NCBI RefSeq assembly: GCF_947497045.1
Contig: NZ_CANMEU010000004.1
Span: forward strand, 62,001 to 126,000
Source of the DNA: an uncultured Tateyamaria sp.
Lineage (GTDB): Bacteria; Pseudomonadota; Alphaproteobacteria; Rhodobacterales; Rhodobacteraceae
DNA: 64,000 bases
Direction of reading: 5' to 3'
Part shown: positions 34,131 through 43,394 of the stretch, piece by piece
Numbering within the stretch: the first letter of the stretch is position 1
Layout: the number at the start of each line of letters is the position of its first letter
Program-made: the position numbers and the translations under genes
Notes under the pieces: model-generated
Told to the model about the DNA's origin: nothing
Databases searched by the model: none
What the model saw: the letters and a program-made list of their open reading frames with translations, nothing else

Positions 34131-36086
34131 ATGACTGACCTGTTGAGCGGGGCACCGGGCCCTTCGGACTACGACGCATCTTCGATCCAGGTGCTCGAGG
34201 ATATGGAGCACGTGCGCCTGCGCCCCGGCATGTATATCGGGGGCAAAGACGACCGCGCACTGCACCATATGGTCGCCGAGATCATCGACAACTCGATGGA
34301 CGAGGCGGTCGCAGGGCACGCCACGTGGATCGAGGTCGAGCTGCACGAGAACGGGCACGTATCCGTGCGTGACAATGGGCGGGGTATTCCCACCGATCCG
34401 CACCCCAAGGACCCGTCCAAATCCGCGCTCGAAATCATCTTTTGCACACTGAATGCGGGCGGCAAGTTCTCGGGCGATTCATACGAAACATCCGGCGGCC
34501 TGCATGGCGTCGGATCATCGGTCGTGAACGCGCTGTCGGACCACCTGCGGGTCGAGGTGGCGCGCAACCGCGAGCTTTACGCGATGGAGTTTTCGCGCGG
34601 CGTGCCCCAGGGCGCGCTGGCCAAGATCGGTGCGGCCCCCAACCGACGCGGCACGGCTGTGACCTTTCACCCCGATGCCGACATTTTCGGCTCGCTCAAG
34701 CTGAAACCGGCGCGGCTGTTCAAAATGGCACGCTCCAAAGCCTACCTGTTCTCGGGCGTCGAAATCCGCTGGAAAACGGCGATCAACGACGGCGACACCC
34801 CGCAAGAGGCGACATTCCACTTCCCCGGCGGCCTTGCGGATTACCTCAGCGAAGTCATGGCGGGCGCAACCACCTATGCCGATGCCCCCTTTGCCGGGGC
34901 GGTCAGTTTCGAAAAGTTCAAAGTGCCGGGCAAAGTCGAATGGGCGATCAACTGGACACCCGCGCGCGACGGCTTCATCCAGTCCTATTGCAACACCGTG
35001 CCCACGCCCGAGGGCGGCACGCACGAGGCCGGGTTCTGGGCCGCAATCCTCAAGGGGATCAAGGCTTACGGCGAGTTGGTGAACAACAAGAAGGCGGGCA
35101 CGATCACGCGCGAAGACCTGACAACGGGCGCGGGCGCGCTGGTGTCCTGCTTTATCCGCGAGCCCGAATTTGTCGGCCAGACCAAGGATCGGCTGGCCAC
35201 GGTCGATGCCCAACGCATGGTCGAGAACTCGGTGCGCGACCACTTTGACAACTGGCTGGCGGCGGACACGAAATCCGCCGGGGCCATCCTCGATTTTCTG
35301 GTGCTGCGGGCCGAGGAACGGCTGCGGCGGCGTCAGGAAAAGGAAACCTCGCGCAAGACGGCCACGCAAAAGCTGCGCCTGCCCGGCAAGCTGACCGATT
35401 GTTCGTCCAAGACTCGCGAAGGGACCGAATTGTTCATCGTCGAGGGCGACAGCGCGGGCGGGTCGGCCAAGATGGCACGCGACCGCAAAACCCAAGCCCT
35501 GCTGCCCCTGCGCGGCAAGATCCTGAACGTGCTTGGGGCCGCGTCCTCGAAACTCGGCTCGAACGCCGAGATTTCCGATCTGACCCAGGCGCTTGGCGTT
35601 GGTCTGGGGGCGAAATTCAACGTCGATGACCTGCGCTACGATAAGGTCATCATAATGACCGACGCGGACGTGGACGGCGCACATATCGCGGCACTGCTGA
35701 TGACGTTCTTTTTCACGCAGATGCGGCCCATGATTGACGCCGGGCACCTCTATCTGGCCTGCCCGCCCCTGTTCCGCCTGACACAAGGCGCGCGGCGGGT
35801 CTATTGCATCGACGAGGCCGAAAAGAACGCGCTGATGGAGACCGGTTTGGGCGGCAAGGGGCGCATCGACGTGTCACGCTTCAAGGGTCTGGGCGAGATG
35901 GACGCGAAGGACCTGAAAGACACCACCATGAACCCCGCCACCCGCAAGCTGATCCGGGTGTCTATTGATGAGGACGAACCAGGCGAGACGGGTGATCTGG
36001 TCGAGCGGCTGATGGGTAAGAAACCGGAGATGCGGTTTCAGTACATCCAGGAGAACGCGCGGTTTGTGGAGGAGTTGGATGTTTGA
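34131..36086 (+). CDS. parE: DNA topoisomerase IV subunit B
   Basis: A 651-residue type IIA topoisomerase ATPase subunit, partner of ParC for chromosome decatenation. The GHKL ATPase has EIIDNSMDEA, DNGRGIP and GLHGVGSSVVNALS (residues about 50-140). A transducer domain follows, then TOPRIM motifs EGDSAGGSA and MTDADVDGAHIAAL, and the C-terminal RFKGLGEMDAKDL block. It is assigned ParE rather than GyrB from length and lack of the GyrB insertion. Confidence 0.94.
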   Translation: MTDLLSGAPGPSDYDASSIQVLEDMEHVRLRPGMYIGGKDDRALHHMVAEIIDNSMDEAVAGHATWIEVELHENGHVSVRDNGRGIPTDPHPKDPSKSALEIIFCTLNAGGKFSGDSYETSGGLHGVGSSVVNALSDHLRVEVARNRELYAMEFSRGVPQGALAKIGAAPNRRGTAVTFHPDADIFGSLKLKPARLFKMARSKAYLFSGVEIRWKTAINDGDTPQEATFHFPGGLADYLSEVMAGATTYADAPFAGAVSFEKFKVPGKVEWAINWTPARDGFIQSYCNTVPTPEGGTHEAGFWAAILKGIKAYGELVNNKKAGTITREDLTTGAGALVSCFIREPEFVGQTKDRLATVDAQRMVENSVRDHFDNWLAADTKSAGAILDFLVLRAEERLRRRQEKETSRKTATQKLRLPGKLTDCSSKTREGTELFIVEGDSAGGSAKMARDRKTQALLPLRGKILNVLGAASSKLGSNAEISDLTQALGVGLGAKFNVDDLRYDKVIIMTDADVDGAHIAALLMTFFFTQMRPMIDAGHLYLACPPLFRLTQGARRVYCIDEAEKNALMETGLGGKGRIDVSRFKGLGEMDAKDLKDTTMNPATRKLIRVSIDEDEPGETGDLVERLMGKKPEMRFQYIQENARFVEELDV

Positions 36087-36280
36087 CTAGATCTGTTTGG
36101 TGGATTTCGTTGCGCAGGCTTAAAGCACACGAATTGATCACTACTCTGCGACTTTTACCACAAGATGATCAAAGTTAGCTTAGTAAATCCCACCTTTTCA
36201 CGAAGATACAGAATAAAGCCATAGTAGCCTTCGGTAAACTTCTCGGTAATGTCGGGCTAAGCTACCTTGTTGCATCTTCG
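36087..36280. other. AT-rich intergenic region after parE
   Basis: 194 bp with no supported gene. An open frame from 36179 continues in frame into the next gene (SHLFTKIQNKAIVAFGKLLGN), preceded by TAG at 36176-36178, which suggests that gene may have lost its true N-terminus. Confidence 0.5.
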
Positions 36281-36865
36281 TTGCGGTCAGGTACAGATGT
36301 CGAGTTTACGATTTTAAACTTTTCCGTTTCGACTCCTGCTGTTTATTTCCTCTCCATACTTGCATTCGCGCTTCTACTTTGTTCCTTTTCCTTCAATCAT
36401 TTGACAATAGCCTTCCAAATAAAGGCAGAATTGAGTGGAAAAATGCTTTTACACGGTTTTTCGATTAACGCGTTTGACGTAATGGTACACGATCAAGAGG
36501 GCGGCCTCGGCGTACCAGCGTATCAGGGTCGTTTCTTTAAGCCAGTTTTGCCTATTCCACAGATATTATCATTTCTCCTTCTATTTGGAATAGGTTGCTT
36601 TTTGATACCTTTGATAGCTATCGGTTTCTATACAGGCATCCAACTACTGGACTTGTCAGCGACTCCCAGTGTTACTTGGTATGAAGCAACTGCGGCGTAT
36701 CTTGGTCTCCTCATGGCTATCTCTGCTCTATTAAATATGTTATTTTTCCATATACCTATCCCGATGCGTAAGAACACCAGGTCCATACGGTGGGGATTTC
36801 TCCACGATCTAGAGCCACATGCCAGCGATGATGAAAAATTCAGAAGATGGTTGGATAAAGAGTAA
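36281..36865 (+). CDS. putative membrane protein of unknown family, start uncertain
   Basis: About 194 residues from a TTG at 36281, with three hydrophobic segments (AVYFLSILAFALLLCSF, ILSFLLLFGIGCFLIPLIAIG, AAYLGLLMAISALLNMLFF). No family recognised. No ribosome site precedes the TTG, and the same frame continues open upstream to 36179 with hydrophobic, membrane-like sequence, so the gene may be truncated. Base composition is unlike its neighbours: 36301-36360 has 23 G/C of 60, against 34 of 60 at 35701-35760 in parE. Likely recently acquired. Confidence 0.5.
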   Translation: MRSGTDVEFTILNFSVSTPAVYFLSILAFALLLCSFSFNHLTIAFQIKAELSGKMLLHGFSINAFDVMVHDQEGGLGVPAYQGRFFKPVLPIPQILSFLLLFGIGCFLIPLIAIGFYTGIQLLDLSATPSVTWYEATAAYLGLLMAISALLNMLFFHIPIPMRKNTRSIRWGFLHDLEPHASDDEKFRRWLDKE

Positions 36866-37041
36866 GCAGCCTGCCGATAGCTACTGAATGCCTGGACCTC
36901 AGTACGGCAGTCCCACTGTTCCATGGCATCGCCCCATCCCAGTTACGCAAGGCTCTATCGAAGCATCGAGGGAATTGCCTCTAGAGATATTCCGTCTGTC
37001 TCCATCGCACTGCGCGTTCTATGAAAGGTCGACCAAATAAC

Positions 37042-37066
37042 AAAAAAACGGAGGCTCTCGCCCCCG
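37042..37066 (-). terminator. intrinsic terminator, minus strand, no matching gene
   Basis: On the minus strand CGGGGGC-GAGA-GCCTCCG forms a 7-bp stem (one G-T pair) followed by seven T residues. No protein gene on this strand ends nearby, so it may terminate a small RNA or a decayed gene lying between about 37070 and 37560. Confidence 0.65.
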
Positions 37067-37181
37067 CCCGTACTCACTACCAAAACACAAAGGCCATCTG
37101 TCGGCCTCTCTCCATCGTCATATGCCACCATCAAGGTTAACAATCGTTTACCAAAGCGGGGCAATCCAAAGGCAACAGTAT

Positions 37182-37233
37182 GGCGGCGGAGGTCCAATTC
37201 AGATTGGGGGACCCGGAACGAACCTCCGCCGCC
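37182..37233. repeat. 12-bp perfect inverted repeat
   Basis: GGCGGCGGAGGT (37182-37193) and ACCTCCGCCGCC (37222-37233) are perfect complements with a 28-nt spacer. The context is gene-free. It could form a stable RNA hairpin or mark an element end. Confidence 0.6.
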
Positions 37234-37562
37234 GCTGTTTTCGCCTGCCGGGACGTCCAGATACCAGCAGCGCGAAACCTTTGCCCGAGCCTTGGGCCAT
37301 ACCGCCCACCACGGCCCGCAGGCTCATCATGGGCGCACATCCAAACACGCTCGGCTCGATTGCTTCTTTCATCCTTCTATTTGTCACCAGACAGGCCATG
37401 GTTCCGTGAGTGGGGGCCTGCAGGGTATGGCGCAAGGGCCATCCCGCGATCATGTAGAACAGGTGGGCGTGGCGCTCTGACACATAAACCCCTGTGTCTT
37501 CACCTCTGTTCACGGGGTCGCGACATCTTGTCAGCGCCGCTGCTTGTCGTCATGGTGCCTCC

Positions 37563-37973
37563 ATGATGGACGTCCCTGATATACAACACTTTCTTGATGA
37601 CAACTTTGCGCCGTGGGTCCTCGCGCTGGCTCCGACAGTGCATGATGCAGGGCCCGATGGGGTCACGCTGGATATGCCGATTACGCCCGATATCGCCCGG
37701 GTGGGCGGGATCGTGTCGGGTCAGGCGCTCACCGCGATGGCGGATACGGCGATGGTCCTGGCCACGGCGGTGCATCTGGGGCGGTTGGCCCCGGTGGCGA
37801 CCGTCACGCTCGACACCCAGTTCCTGCGCCCTGCGACGGGCGACACGATCCTGGCCGAGGCCGAGATCACGCGCGCGGGCCGTGCGTTGATCTTTGCGCG
37901 CTGCACCCTCAGCGCCCTGCCAATGGGCAAGGCGGTGGCGCTGGCCACGGCCACCTTTGCAGTGCCCGACTAG
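37563..37973 (+). CDS. PaaI family (hotdog-fold) thioesterase
   Basis: A 136-residue single hotdog domain: GPDGVTLDMPITPDIARVGGIVSGQALTAMADTA carries the central helix region with HGG-like positions replaced by VGGIVSG, then TVTLDTQFLRPATGDTI. It probably hydrolyses acyl- or phenylacetyl-CoA thioesters. ATG at 37563 (a second ATG at 37566). The frame upstream to 37494 is not conserved. First in a short plus-strand run. Confidence 0.75.
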   Translation: MMDVPDIQHFLDDNFAPWVLALAPTVHDAGPDGVTLDMPITPDIARVGGIVSGQALTAMADTAMVLATAVHLGRLAPVATVTLDTQFLRPATGDTILAEAEITRAGRALIFARCTLSALPMGKAVALATATFAVPD

Positions 37974-38025
37974 AAACACGCATTCGCGGCTTGATCCCCG
38001 CCCCGATCTGCCCCCTACTGGGGCC

Positions 38026-38706
38026 ATGTTTTTGCGTGCGTTTCTGATCCTCACATTGCTGGCCAGCTGTGGCCGCCCCCTGACCGAGACCGAGCGGGCC
38101 TTCTCGGCAACCATCCACGGCGACGCGCTGGATGTGGACAAGGTGCGGATCGTGGACGGTGCCCCCACACGCGCTGTTACCTTTCGGCGCAAGGCCCGCC
38201 CCCGCACGACCTGCCGCGAGTTGATCCTACCCCCGCCCACAACCGAGATCGTCACGGCCAAGCCCGCCGCGGTCGCCTTGTGGCGCACGGTGCTGTTCGA
38301 CGAGGACTGGTATCTGGACGACTACGTGCCCGACTACCCGGACGAGATCAATCTGATCGCTGCGATGTTGCTTGCCCACGAACTGACCCATGTGTGGCAG
38401 TGGCAGAACCGGGCAACCACCGGATACTCCCCCCTCAAGGCCGCGCGCGAACATCAGATCGGGGCGGATCCCTACCTCTTTGATATCGCGGACGACCGGG
38501 TATTTGGCGATTTCGGCTTCGAGCAGCAAGGCTCCATCGTCGAAGAGTTCGTCTGCTGCCGCGCACTGGCCCCGCAGGCACCACGGACCAAACGGCTGCA
38601 CGCCCTGATCGCGAGGGCCATGCCCGTCGCCCCCCTGCCCCAATCGCGCCAGCAAGACGTACGCCTGCCCTGGGACGGGGTCGAACTGGACGGCATCTGC
38701 GGATAG
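38026..38706 (+). CDS. putative lipoprotein with zincin-like HExxH motif
   Basis: A 226-residue protein. The signal ends in LLASC-G, a lipobox with Cys15 as the lipidation site. The central LLAHELTHVWQWQ gives an HExxH motif (HELTH), and VEEF (Glu) lies downstream, fitting a zincin metallopeptidase-like fold, as in eCIS-core/DUF4157-like domains. Proteolytic activity is untested. Start ATG at 38026 replaces a longer frame from 37894 that overlaps the thioesterase. Confidence 0.7.
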   Translation: MFLRAFLILTLLASCGRPLTETERAFSATIHGDALDVDKVRIVDGAPTRAVTFRRKARPRTTCRELILPPPTTEIVTAKPAAVALWRTVLFDEDWYLDDYVPDYPDEINLIAAMLLAHELTHVWQWQNRATTGYSPLKAAREHQIGADPYLFDIADDRVFGDFGFEQQGSIVEEFVCCRALAPQAPRTKRLHALIARAMPVAPLPQSRQQDVRLPWDGVELDGICG

Positions 38707-38712
38707 AGGTCG

Positions 38713-38734
38713 TAAGGCGGACGTGTCGTCCGCC
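38713..38734. repeat. GGCGGAC hairpin repeat, copy 2
   Basis: Exact reverse complement of 7518-7539: a perfect 7-bp stem with a GTGTC loop. It lies just after a stop codon and 20 bp before the next start. Confidence 0.7.
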
Positions 38735-38754
38735 AAAGCGAAGAAAGGGGAACG

Positions 38755-39189
38755 ATGGCGCATTATGCGATGATCATGCTGCTGGCCGGGATCGGCATTC
38801 CGATCCTGGCGGCGTTGAACGCGGCCCTTGGCGTGCGCCTTGGCAGCCCTGCGGCCGCCGCAACCGTGCTTTTTCTGGTGGCGCTGGCCACATCGGGCAT
38901 CGTGTTTGCGGCCACCGGGGCGCAGGGTCTCGCGCGGCTGGCAGAGGCCCCCAGACACCTGTTTCTGGCGGGCCTCCTGATCGCGTTTTACGTGTTGTCG
39001 ATCACCTATATCGCGCCCCATTTCGGGATCGGCAATGCGGTGTTCTTTGTGCTGCTCGGGCAGTTGATCAGTGCCGCCGCCATTGATCATTTCGGGCTGT
39101 TCGGCGCGCAGGCAGCCGCTCTTGGCACCGCGCGGGTCGCAGGTATCGCGATGATGGCCGCCGGGGTCTGGCTGACGCAGCAGACCTAG
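38755..39189 (+). CDS. DMT-superfamily small membrane protein (DUF606/YdcZ-like)
   Basis: A 144-residue protein with five hydrophobic segments (MIMLLAGIGIPILAALNAALG, AATVLFLVALATSGIVFAA, LFLAGLLIAFYVLSITYIA, AVFFVLLGQLISAAAID, VAGIAMMAAGVWLT). NAALGVRLGSP near the start is a feature of the DUF606 half-size transporters, which function as pairs or dimers. ATG at 38755 follows AAAGGGGAACG. Confidence 0.8.
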   Translation: MAHYAMIMLLAGIGIPILAALNAALGVRLGSPAAAATVLFLVALATSGIVFAATGAQGLARLAEAPRHLFLAGLLIAFYVLSITYIAPHFGIGNAVFFVLLGQLISAAAIDHFGLFGAQAAALGTARVAGIAMMAAGVWLTQQT

Positions 39190-39193
39190 CGCC

Positions 39194-40180
39194 TCAGGCG
39201 TTCCTGGCTGCCAATGCCTGCGCCTGTGCCCATGCGGCAGGATCAACCTCGATCGGATCAGCCAGGACCCGGTTCTGACCGGGCAGGCGTGCGCCTTCGT
39301 CCTCGCCGACCATCTCCGTCAACTGCGCAAGCCGGTCTGTGAACACACCGGACGTGCTTGGGTCGATCAGGATATAGAACTGGCCCAGATCATGGGGCGG
39401 CCCTTCGGGCGCTTTGAGCGGTTTGACATCGCAGCTCAGCACACCACCTGTCAGCCCTGCGGTCAACAATTCAGCCATCAGCCCAAAGCCCCAGCCCTTA
39501 TAGCCCCCCATTGACACCAACGATCCGGCCAGTGCCGCCTCGGGATCGGTTGTGGGCGCGCCATCCTTGTCCAGTGCCCACCCAAGGGGGATGGGCTGGC
39601 CCGCCGCCTTGGCCATCGTGATCTTGCCCAAGGCCACGGTCGTTGTGGATTGATCGAACTGCATGGCAAGGCCACCCTCTCCGTCAGGCACGGAAAAGGC
39701 GATGGGATTGGTCCCGATCATGCGGGTCTTGCCCCCCGGCGGGGCCACAATGGGCGAGGCGTTGGTCATCCCCAACCCGATCATGCCTGCCCGTGCAATC
39801 TGTTCCGTGAAATAGCCCAAGGACGTGCAGGTATGCGCATGCCCCACCGCCAGCGTGGCCACCCCGAACTGGCGCGCCGCATCAAGGGCCGGAGCCAGCC
39901 CGTAGGCAAAGGCCGGTTGGGCAAAGCCCATCAGCGCATCCACGTGAACCGTTGCCGGGCGGGGTGCGGTCACGACAGGGACCACATCACCCTGCACCCG
40001 CCCCGTCTCAAGCTGTTGGCAGTAACTTTCGAGGTAATAGAGGCCGCAGATGCGGTTGCCCACGGCTTCGGCGCACGCCACGGCACGCGCCACCTCGGCC
40101 GCGGCAAAGGCCCCGGCCCCGTGCCCCATCAAAGCGGCCTGCACGGTCCGTTCAATCTCTGCCGAAGTGATATGTGTCAT
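39194..40180 (-). CDS. Ldh family (malate/L-lactate dehydrogenase) oxidoreductase
   Basis: A 328-residue NAD(P)H-dependent oxidoreductase of the non-Rossmann Ldh2 family, which includes malate, ureidoglycolate and delta1-piperidine-2-carboxylate reductases. Typical blocks are VGHAHTCTSLGYFTEQIARAG (active-site His region), GMTNASPIVAPPGG and GTNPIAFSVP, and later MGGYKGWGFGLMAELL. Substrate cannot be set from sequence alone. It is convergent with the preceding membrane gene. Confidence 0.88.
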   Translation of the reverse strand: MTHITSAEIERTVQAALMGHGAGAFAAAEVARAVACAEAVGNRICGLYYLESYCQQLETGRVQGDVVPVVTAPRPATVHVDALMGFAQPAFAYGLAPALDAARQFGVATLAVGHAHTCTSLGYFTEQIARAGMIGLGMTNASPIVAPPGGKTRMIGTNPIAFSVPDGEGGLAMQFDQSTTTVALGKITMAKAAGQPIPLGWALDKDGAPTTDPEAALAGSLVSMGGYKGWGFGLMAELLTAGLTGGVLSCDVKPLKAPEGPPHDLGQFYILIDPSTSGVFTDRLAQLTEMVGEDEGARLPGQNRVLADPIEVDPAAWAQAQALAARNA

Positions 40181-40323
40181 GCTCTGCTCATCCCTGGCGG
40201 CGATGGCCGCGGCCCACAGTCAGAGCAAAACGATGCGCACCCGTCAAGCCGCGCTGGACGTTCCGGGCGCTCTATCCCTATGTCAGGCCGGGTCGGATGC
40301 CTTTGCCCGACCTCACAACTCGG
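40181..40323. other. intergenic region upstream of the Ldh gene
   Basis: 143 bp between the Ldh gene start and the RTX remnant. No convincing gene or palindrome seen. Confidence 0.4.
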
Positions 40324-40735
40324 TCACGCCCCCATGTCACGCGTGATCGGCACATCGACTGCGAGCAGTTCCTGGCCGATCATCGTGACGGTGCCGGGAT
40401 CATCCCCCCACCAGCAACGCATCAAGGGTCGGATGAAAATCACCTCTGGTAACGGTGTCGCCCACATCCTGTTACAACACGAACGTCTCCGCCCCTGCAT
40501 GGCCCACCTGCGTATCCGCACCGCCAAGGCCACTCCGCTTATCCTTCAGCGCAGTGCCAATCGGCATCTCGTTTTCTTCGCCGCCGGTCGGGGCTACACA
40601 GATAATTGGCATGTCCGGGGTTGGCGGCTCGGTGTCAGGCGCTTCACGTTCGGGTGGATATGCATCCGTTGCGTCTTGCTCGGGATCATCCGAAGGATCC
40701 GCCTTATCAGCAATTGTGGCGAACCCGCAGTCACA
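40324..40735 (-). pseudogene. RTX-type calcium-binding secreted protein, C-terminal remnant
   Basis: On the minus strand a frame beginning just after a stop (TGA at 40736-40738) reads an acidic linker, then GLGGADTQVGHAGAETFVL, matching the Gly/Asp-rich repeat and the GADTFVL end of RTX proteins. An in-frame TAA (40472-40474) interrupts it; the same frame continues QDVGDTV...DALLVGG, then a shift within a C-run (40404-40409) leads to DDPGTVTMIGQELLAVDVP up to the stop at 40324. No start codon remains. Stop plus frameshift indicate decay. Confidence 0.75.
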
Positions 40736-40852
40736 TCAAAAGTACAGGTATAACAAATCTTTGGCGGCAGGACTTGCCACGGCGCTTTAACACGACACAT
40801 GCGCGCAAGCGAACCGCACCCCTAAAACCCCGTGTTTTCAGAACGCGAAAAA

Positions 40853-41542
40853 TCAGGCGGGGCCCGTGCTGAGTCGCCCCGCATCAAGGCGCACGATCCG
40901 GTCCATCCGATTTGCGAGTTCAAGGTTGTGGGTCGCAATCAGCGCCGACAGCCCCGTGTCACGCACCAAGGTCATAAGCGCGCCAAACACCTGATCGGAC
41001 GTGGTTGGATCAAGGTTGCCCGTTGGCTCATCCGCCAGCAGCAACTTGGGCGCATTGGCCAATGCGCGGCAGAACGCGACCCGCTGTTGTTCGCCCCCCG
41101 ACAGCTCTGCCGGGCGATGATCGGCGCGATGGGCAACCCCGACCTGGTCGAGCAGGGCCGTGGCTCGGGCCTCGGCATCCGTTTTGGACACACCTGCACT
41201 CAGCTGCGGCAAGACGATGTTTTCCAGCGCAGAGAACTCGGGCAGCAGGTGGTGGAATTGGTAAATAAACCCAACATCCGCACGCCGCGCCAAGGTGCGC
41301 CGCCGATCTGACTGCCCGGTCAGGTTCTGACCCGACAGTGCCACTGTGCCAGTGTCCGGCGTGTCCAGCAGCCCTGCGATGTGCAGCAACGTGGATTTGC
41401 CCGCCCCCGAGGGTGCCACCAGCGCCACGACCTCGCCCGCGGTCACGTCCAGCGTGATCCCGCGCAGCACATCCACCGCATTGGGCGCGCCCTTGTTGTA
41501 AGTCTTGGTGATGTCGCTCAGCGCCAGAACCGGATCACTCAT
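40853..41542 (-). CDS. lolD: lipoprotein-releasing system ATP-binding protein
   Basis: A 229-residue ABC ATPase that powers lipoprotein release from the inner membrane. Walker [10 protein letters not shown] (about 43-51), Q-loop [12 protein letters not shown], signature LSGGEQQRV, Walker B LLLADEP and the switch His in IATHN are all present. FHHLLPEF is characteristic of LolD. It overlaps the upstream permease gene by 8 bp. Confidence 0.95.
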   Translation of the reverse strand: MSDPVLALSDITKTYNKGAPNAVDVLRGITLDVTAGEVVALVAPSGAGKSTLLHIAGLLDTPDTGTVALSGQNLTGQSDRRRTLARRADVGFIYQFHHLLPEFSALENIVLPQLSAGVSKTDAEARATALLDQVGVAHRADHRPAELSGGEQQRVAFCRALANAPKLLLADEPTGNLDPTTSDQVFGALMTLVRDTGLSALIATHNLELANRMDRIVRLDAGRLSTGPA

Positions 41543-42821
41543 AGCGCAACGCCTCGACCGGGTTCATCCGGGCCGCACGCCGCGCCGGAAAGATGGTCAC
41601 CACGAACGACAACCCCAGGGACAGCGCCACCGCACTCAGCACATCATCCAAGTGCAACTCAGCAGGCAGCGCATAGATGCCGCGAATGGACGGGTCCCAC
41701 ACCCCGCCCCCCATCACGTAGTTCACAAAGGAAAACAGCGGATCGATATATATGGCAAACAGGCAACCAAGGATCACTCCCATCGCCGTACCAATGATAC
41801 CCGTGAACGCGCCGCAGATGAAAAAGACCCGCAGGATCGACCCTTCGGTCAGACCCATGGTGCGCAGGATTCCAATGTCGCGGCCCTTGTTCTTGACCAG
41901 CATGATCAGGCCCGACACGATATTCATCGCCGCGATCAGTACGAGGATCGACAGGATAATGAACATCACATTGTCCTCCACCTCAAGCGCGCGCAGGAAC
42001 CCGCCCGAAGCGTCACGCCAGGTCCAGACCTGCGCCCGCTCTCCGGCCACCATCAGGATATCGTCGAGGTAGCGGGCGACCTCTTCGGGCTCTTCCACCA
42101 TGACCTCGATCTCGTCCACCACACCTTCGCGGTTAAAGAACGACTGCGCCTCGGCCAGCGGCAGATAGACCCGCACCCGGTCGATGTCGTAGCGGCCCGC
42201 GGAAAAGATATAGGTGACCTCATAGGCGTTGATGCGCGGGCTGGTGCCAAAGGCGGTGCGCACCCCGTTCGGCGAGATCAGCTTGATCCGGTCCCCCACC
42301 TGCGCGCCCAGTTCGCGCGCCACGCCCGACCCGATGGCCACCCCCTGCTCGAACCTTGCAATGTCACCCTGAGATGTCTCGGGATCAGCGATCCTGGGCA
42401 ATCCGGCGAGGTCCTGCGCGCTCATTCCAAAGACCTGCACACCCGCATTGCTGGAGCGCAGGTTTGCCATGACCTGACCGCGCACCAGCGGGGCGGACCG
42501 CGTGACGCCCGGTACATCGCGCAGCGCGGCGGCACGCGCCTCGTAATCCGCGATGGTGCGATCAATGCGCCCTGTTTCGGTCACTTCGCCGATCTGGTAG
42601 ACGGTCACGTGGGCGTTGGCCCCAAGGATCGTATCGACAAACTCCGCACGAAAGCCCGAGCGCACGGCCAACGTCGCAATCAGCGCAAAAACCGCCAGCG
42701 TGATCCCAATCAGGCTGATCCACGTCATCGTGCTGACACCGCCCTCGGCCCGGCGCGCGCGCAGATAGCGCCACGCGATCATCCATTCAAACGGGGCAAA
42801 TGGGGTGGTTTGGCTGGCCAT
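41535..42821 (-). CDS. lolC: lipoprotein-releasing system permease (LolC/LolE type)
   Basis: A 428-residue permease with an N-terminal membrane helix ([22 protein letters not shown]), a large periplasmic domain and three C-terminal helices ([58 protein letters not shown]). [13 protein letters not shown] at the start is the family signature. ATG at 42821 follows AGGAACCGAGA; the longer frame lies within the upstream gene. Alphaproteobacteria often carry a single such permease, acting as a homodimer. Confidence 0.93.
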   Translation of the reverse strand: MASQTTPFAPFEWMIAWRYLRARRAEGGVSTMTWISLIGITLAVFALIATLAVRSGFRAEFVDTILGANAHVTVYQIGEVTETGRIDRTIADYEARAAALRDVPGVTRSAPLVRGQVMANLRSSNAGVQVFGMSAQDLAGLPRIADPETSQGDIARFEQGVAIGSGVARELGAQVGDRIKLISPNGVRTAFGTSPRINAYEVTYIFSAGRYDIDRVRVYLPLAEAQSFFNREGVVDEIEVMVEEPEEVARYLDDILMVAGERAQVWTWRDASGGFLRALEVEDNVMFIILSILVLIAAMNIVSGLIMLVKNKGRDIGILRTMGLTEGSILRVFFICGAFTGIIGTAMGVILGCLFAIYIDPLFSFVNYVMGGGVWDPSIRGIYALPAELHLDDVLSAVALSLGLSFVVTIFPARRAARMNPVEALRYE

Positions 42822-42874
42822 TCTCGGTTCCTGCTCGGGGTTTTGGCCACAAGTGGCGGCACCTGCGGTCGGCG

Positions 42875-43381
42875 TCAAGCCCTGCGAGGGGGTCGGGATC
42901 GGCGGGAAAAGGGCCACGCCAGCAGGCGCAACAGGATCGACACCCCGATCAGACCTGCGAAAAACCCCGTCAGTGCAAAGACCGCACCCGCGAAATTCAG
43001 GGGCAGCGCCGGTTGATAGGCCTGCATCGCGGCCCGCGCCACATCCCCGTCCGTCATCCGCGCCCCGTAATAGGCCCGCATGAAGGGCCCCGCATCCGTC
43101 AGCACCTTCAAATCGGCGCGCAACTGGTCATACCGCTGGAAGGTGCGGGTCATATCCGCCTGCCGCCGTTCCAGAAACGGCGTGCCTTGCATCTGCGCCA
43201 GTGCCTCGGCCCGGCTGAGCCCCGCCGCAGTGGCAGAGGCATCAAAATCTTTCACAACTTCGGCCAGGGCGTCCACCGCCCCACCCAGACGCTGCGTATA
43301 TTGCTGCGAAAACTCAGGGAATTGCGAGGCGGAGGCCCCGCCCAACAGACCACCGATCAGGGCCAAAACACGCAATATCAT
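42875..43381 (-). CDS. DUF2937 family membrane protein
   Basis: A 168-residue protein. An N-terminal hydrophobic segment (ILRVLALIGGLLGGASASQ) precedes a helical region beginning FPEFSQQYTQRLGGAVDAL, and a second membrane segment sits near the C-terminus (FAGAVFALTGFFAGLIGVSIL). DUF2937 has no known function. It lies between proS and the lol genes on the same strand and may be co-transcribed with proS. Confidence 0.78.
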   Translation of the reverse strand: MILRVLALIGGLLGGASASQFPEFSQQYTQRLGGAVDALAEVVKDFDASATAAGLSRAEALAQMQGTPFLERRQADMTRTFQRYDQLRADLKVLTDAGPFMRAYYGARMTDGDVARAAMQAYQPALPLNFAGAVFALTGFFAGLIGVSILLRLLAWPFSRRSRPPRRA

Positions 43382-43394
43382 TGCGCGCGCCCCA

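Larger units (their letters stand above)
36866..37562. other. gene-free stretch with hairpins
   Basis: 697 bp between the AT-rich membrane protein and the thioesterase. Several short open frames exist on both strands but none shows a ribosome site plus recognisable family. It contains a minus-strand intrinsic terminator (37042-37066) and a 12-bp perfect inverted repeat (37182-37233), listed separately. It may hold decayed genes or a small RNA. Confidence 0.5.

Noticed and set aside
36955-37513. Short minus-strand frames in the gene-free stretch
   Set aside because: No ribosome site or recognisable family; described as non-coding instead.
41505-43016. 503-codon plus-strand frame opposite lolC and DUF2937
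   Set aside because: Mirror of conserved permease gene.
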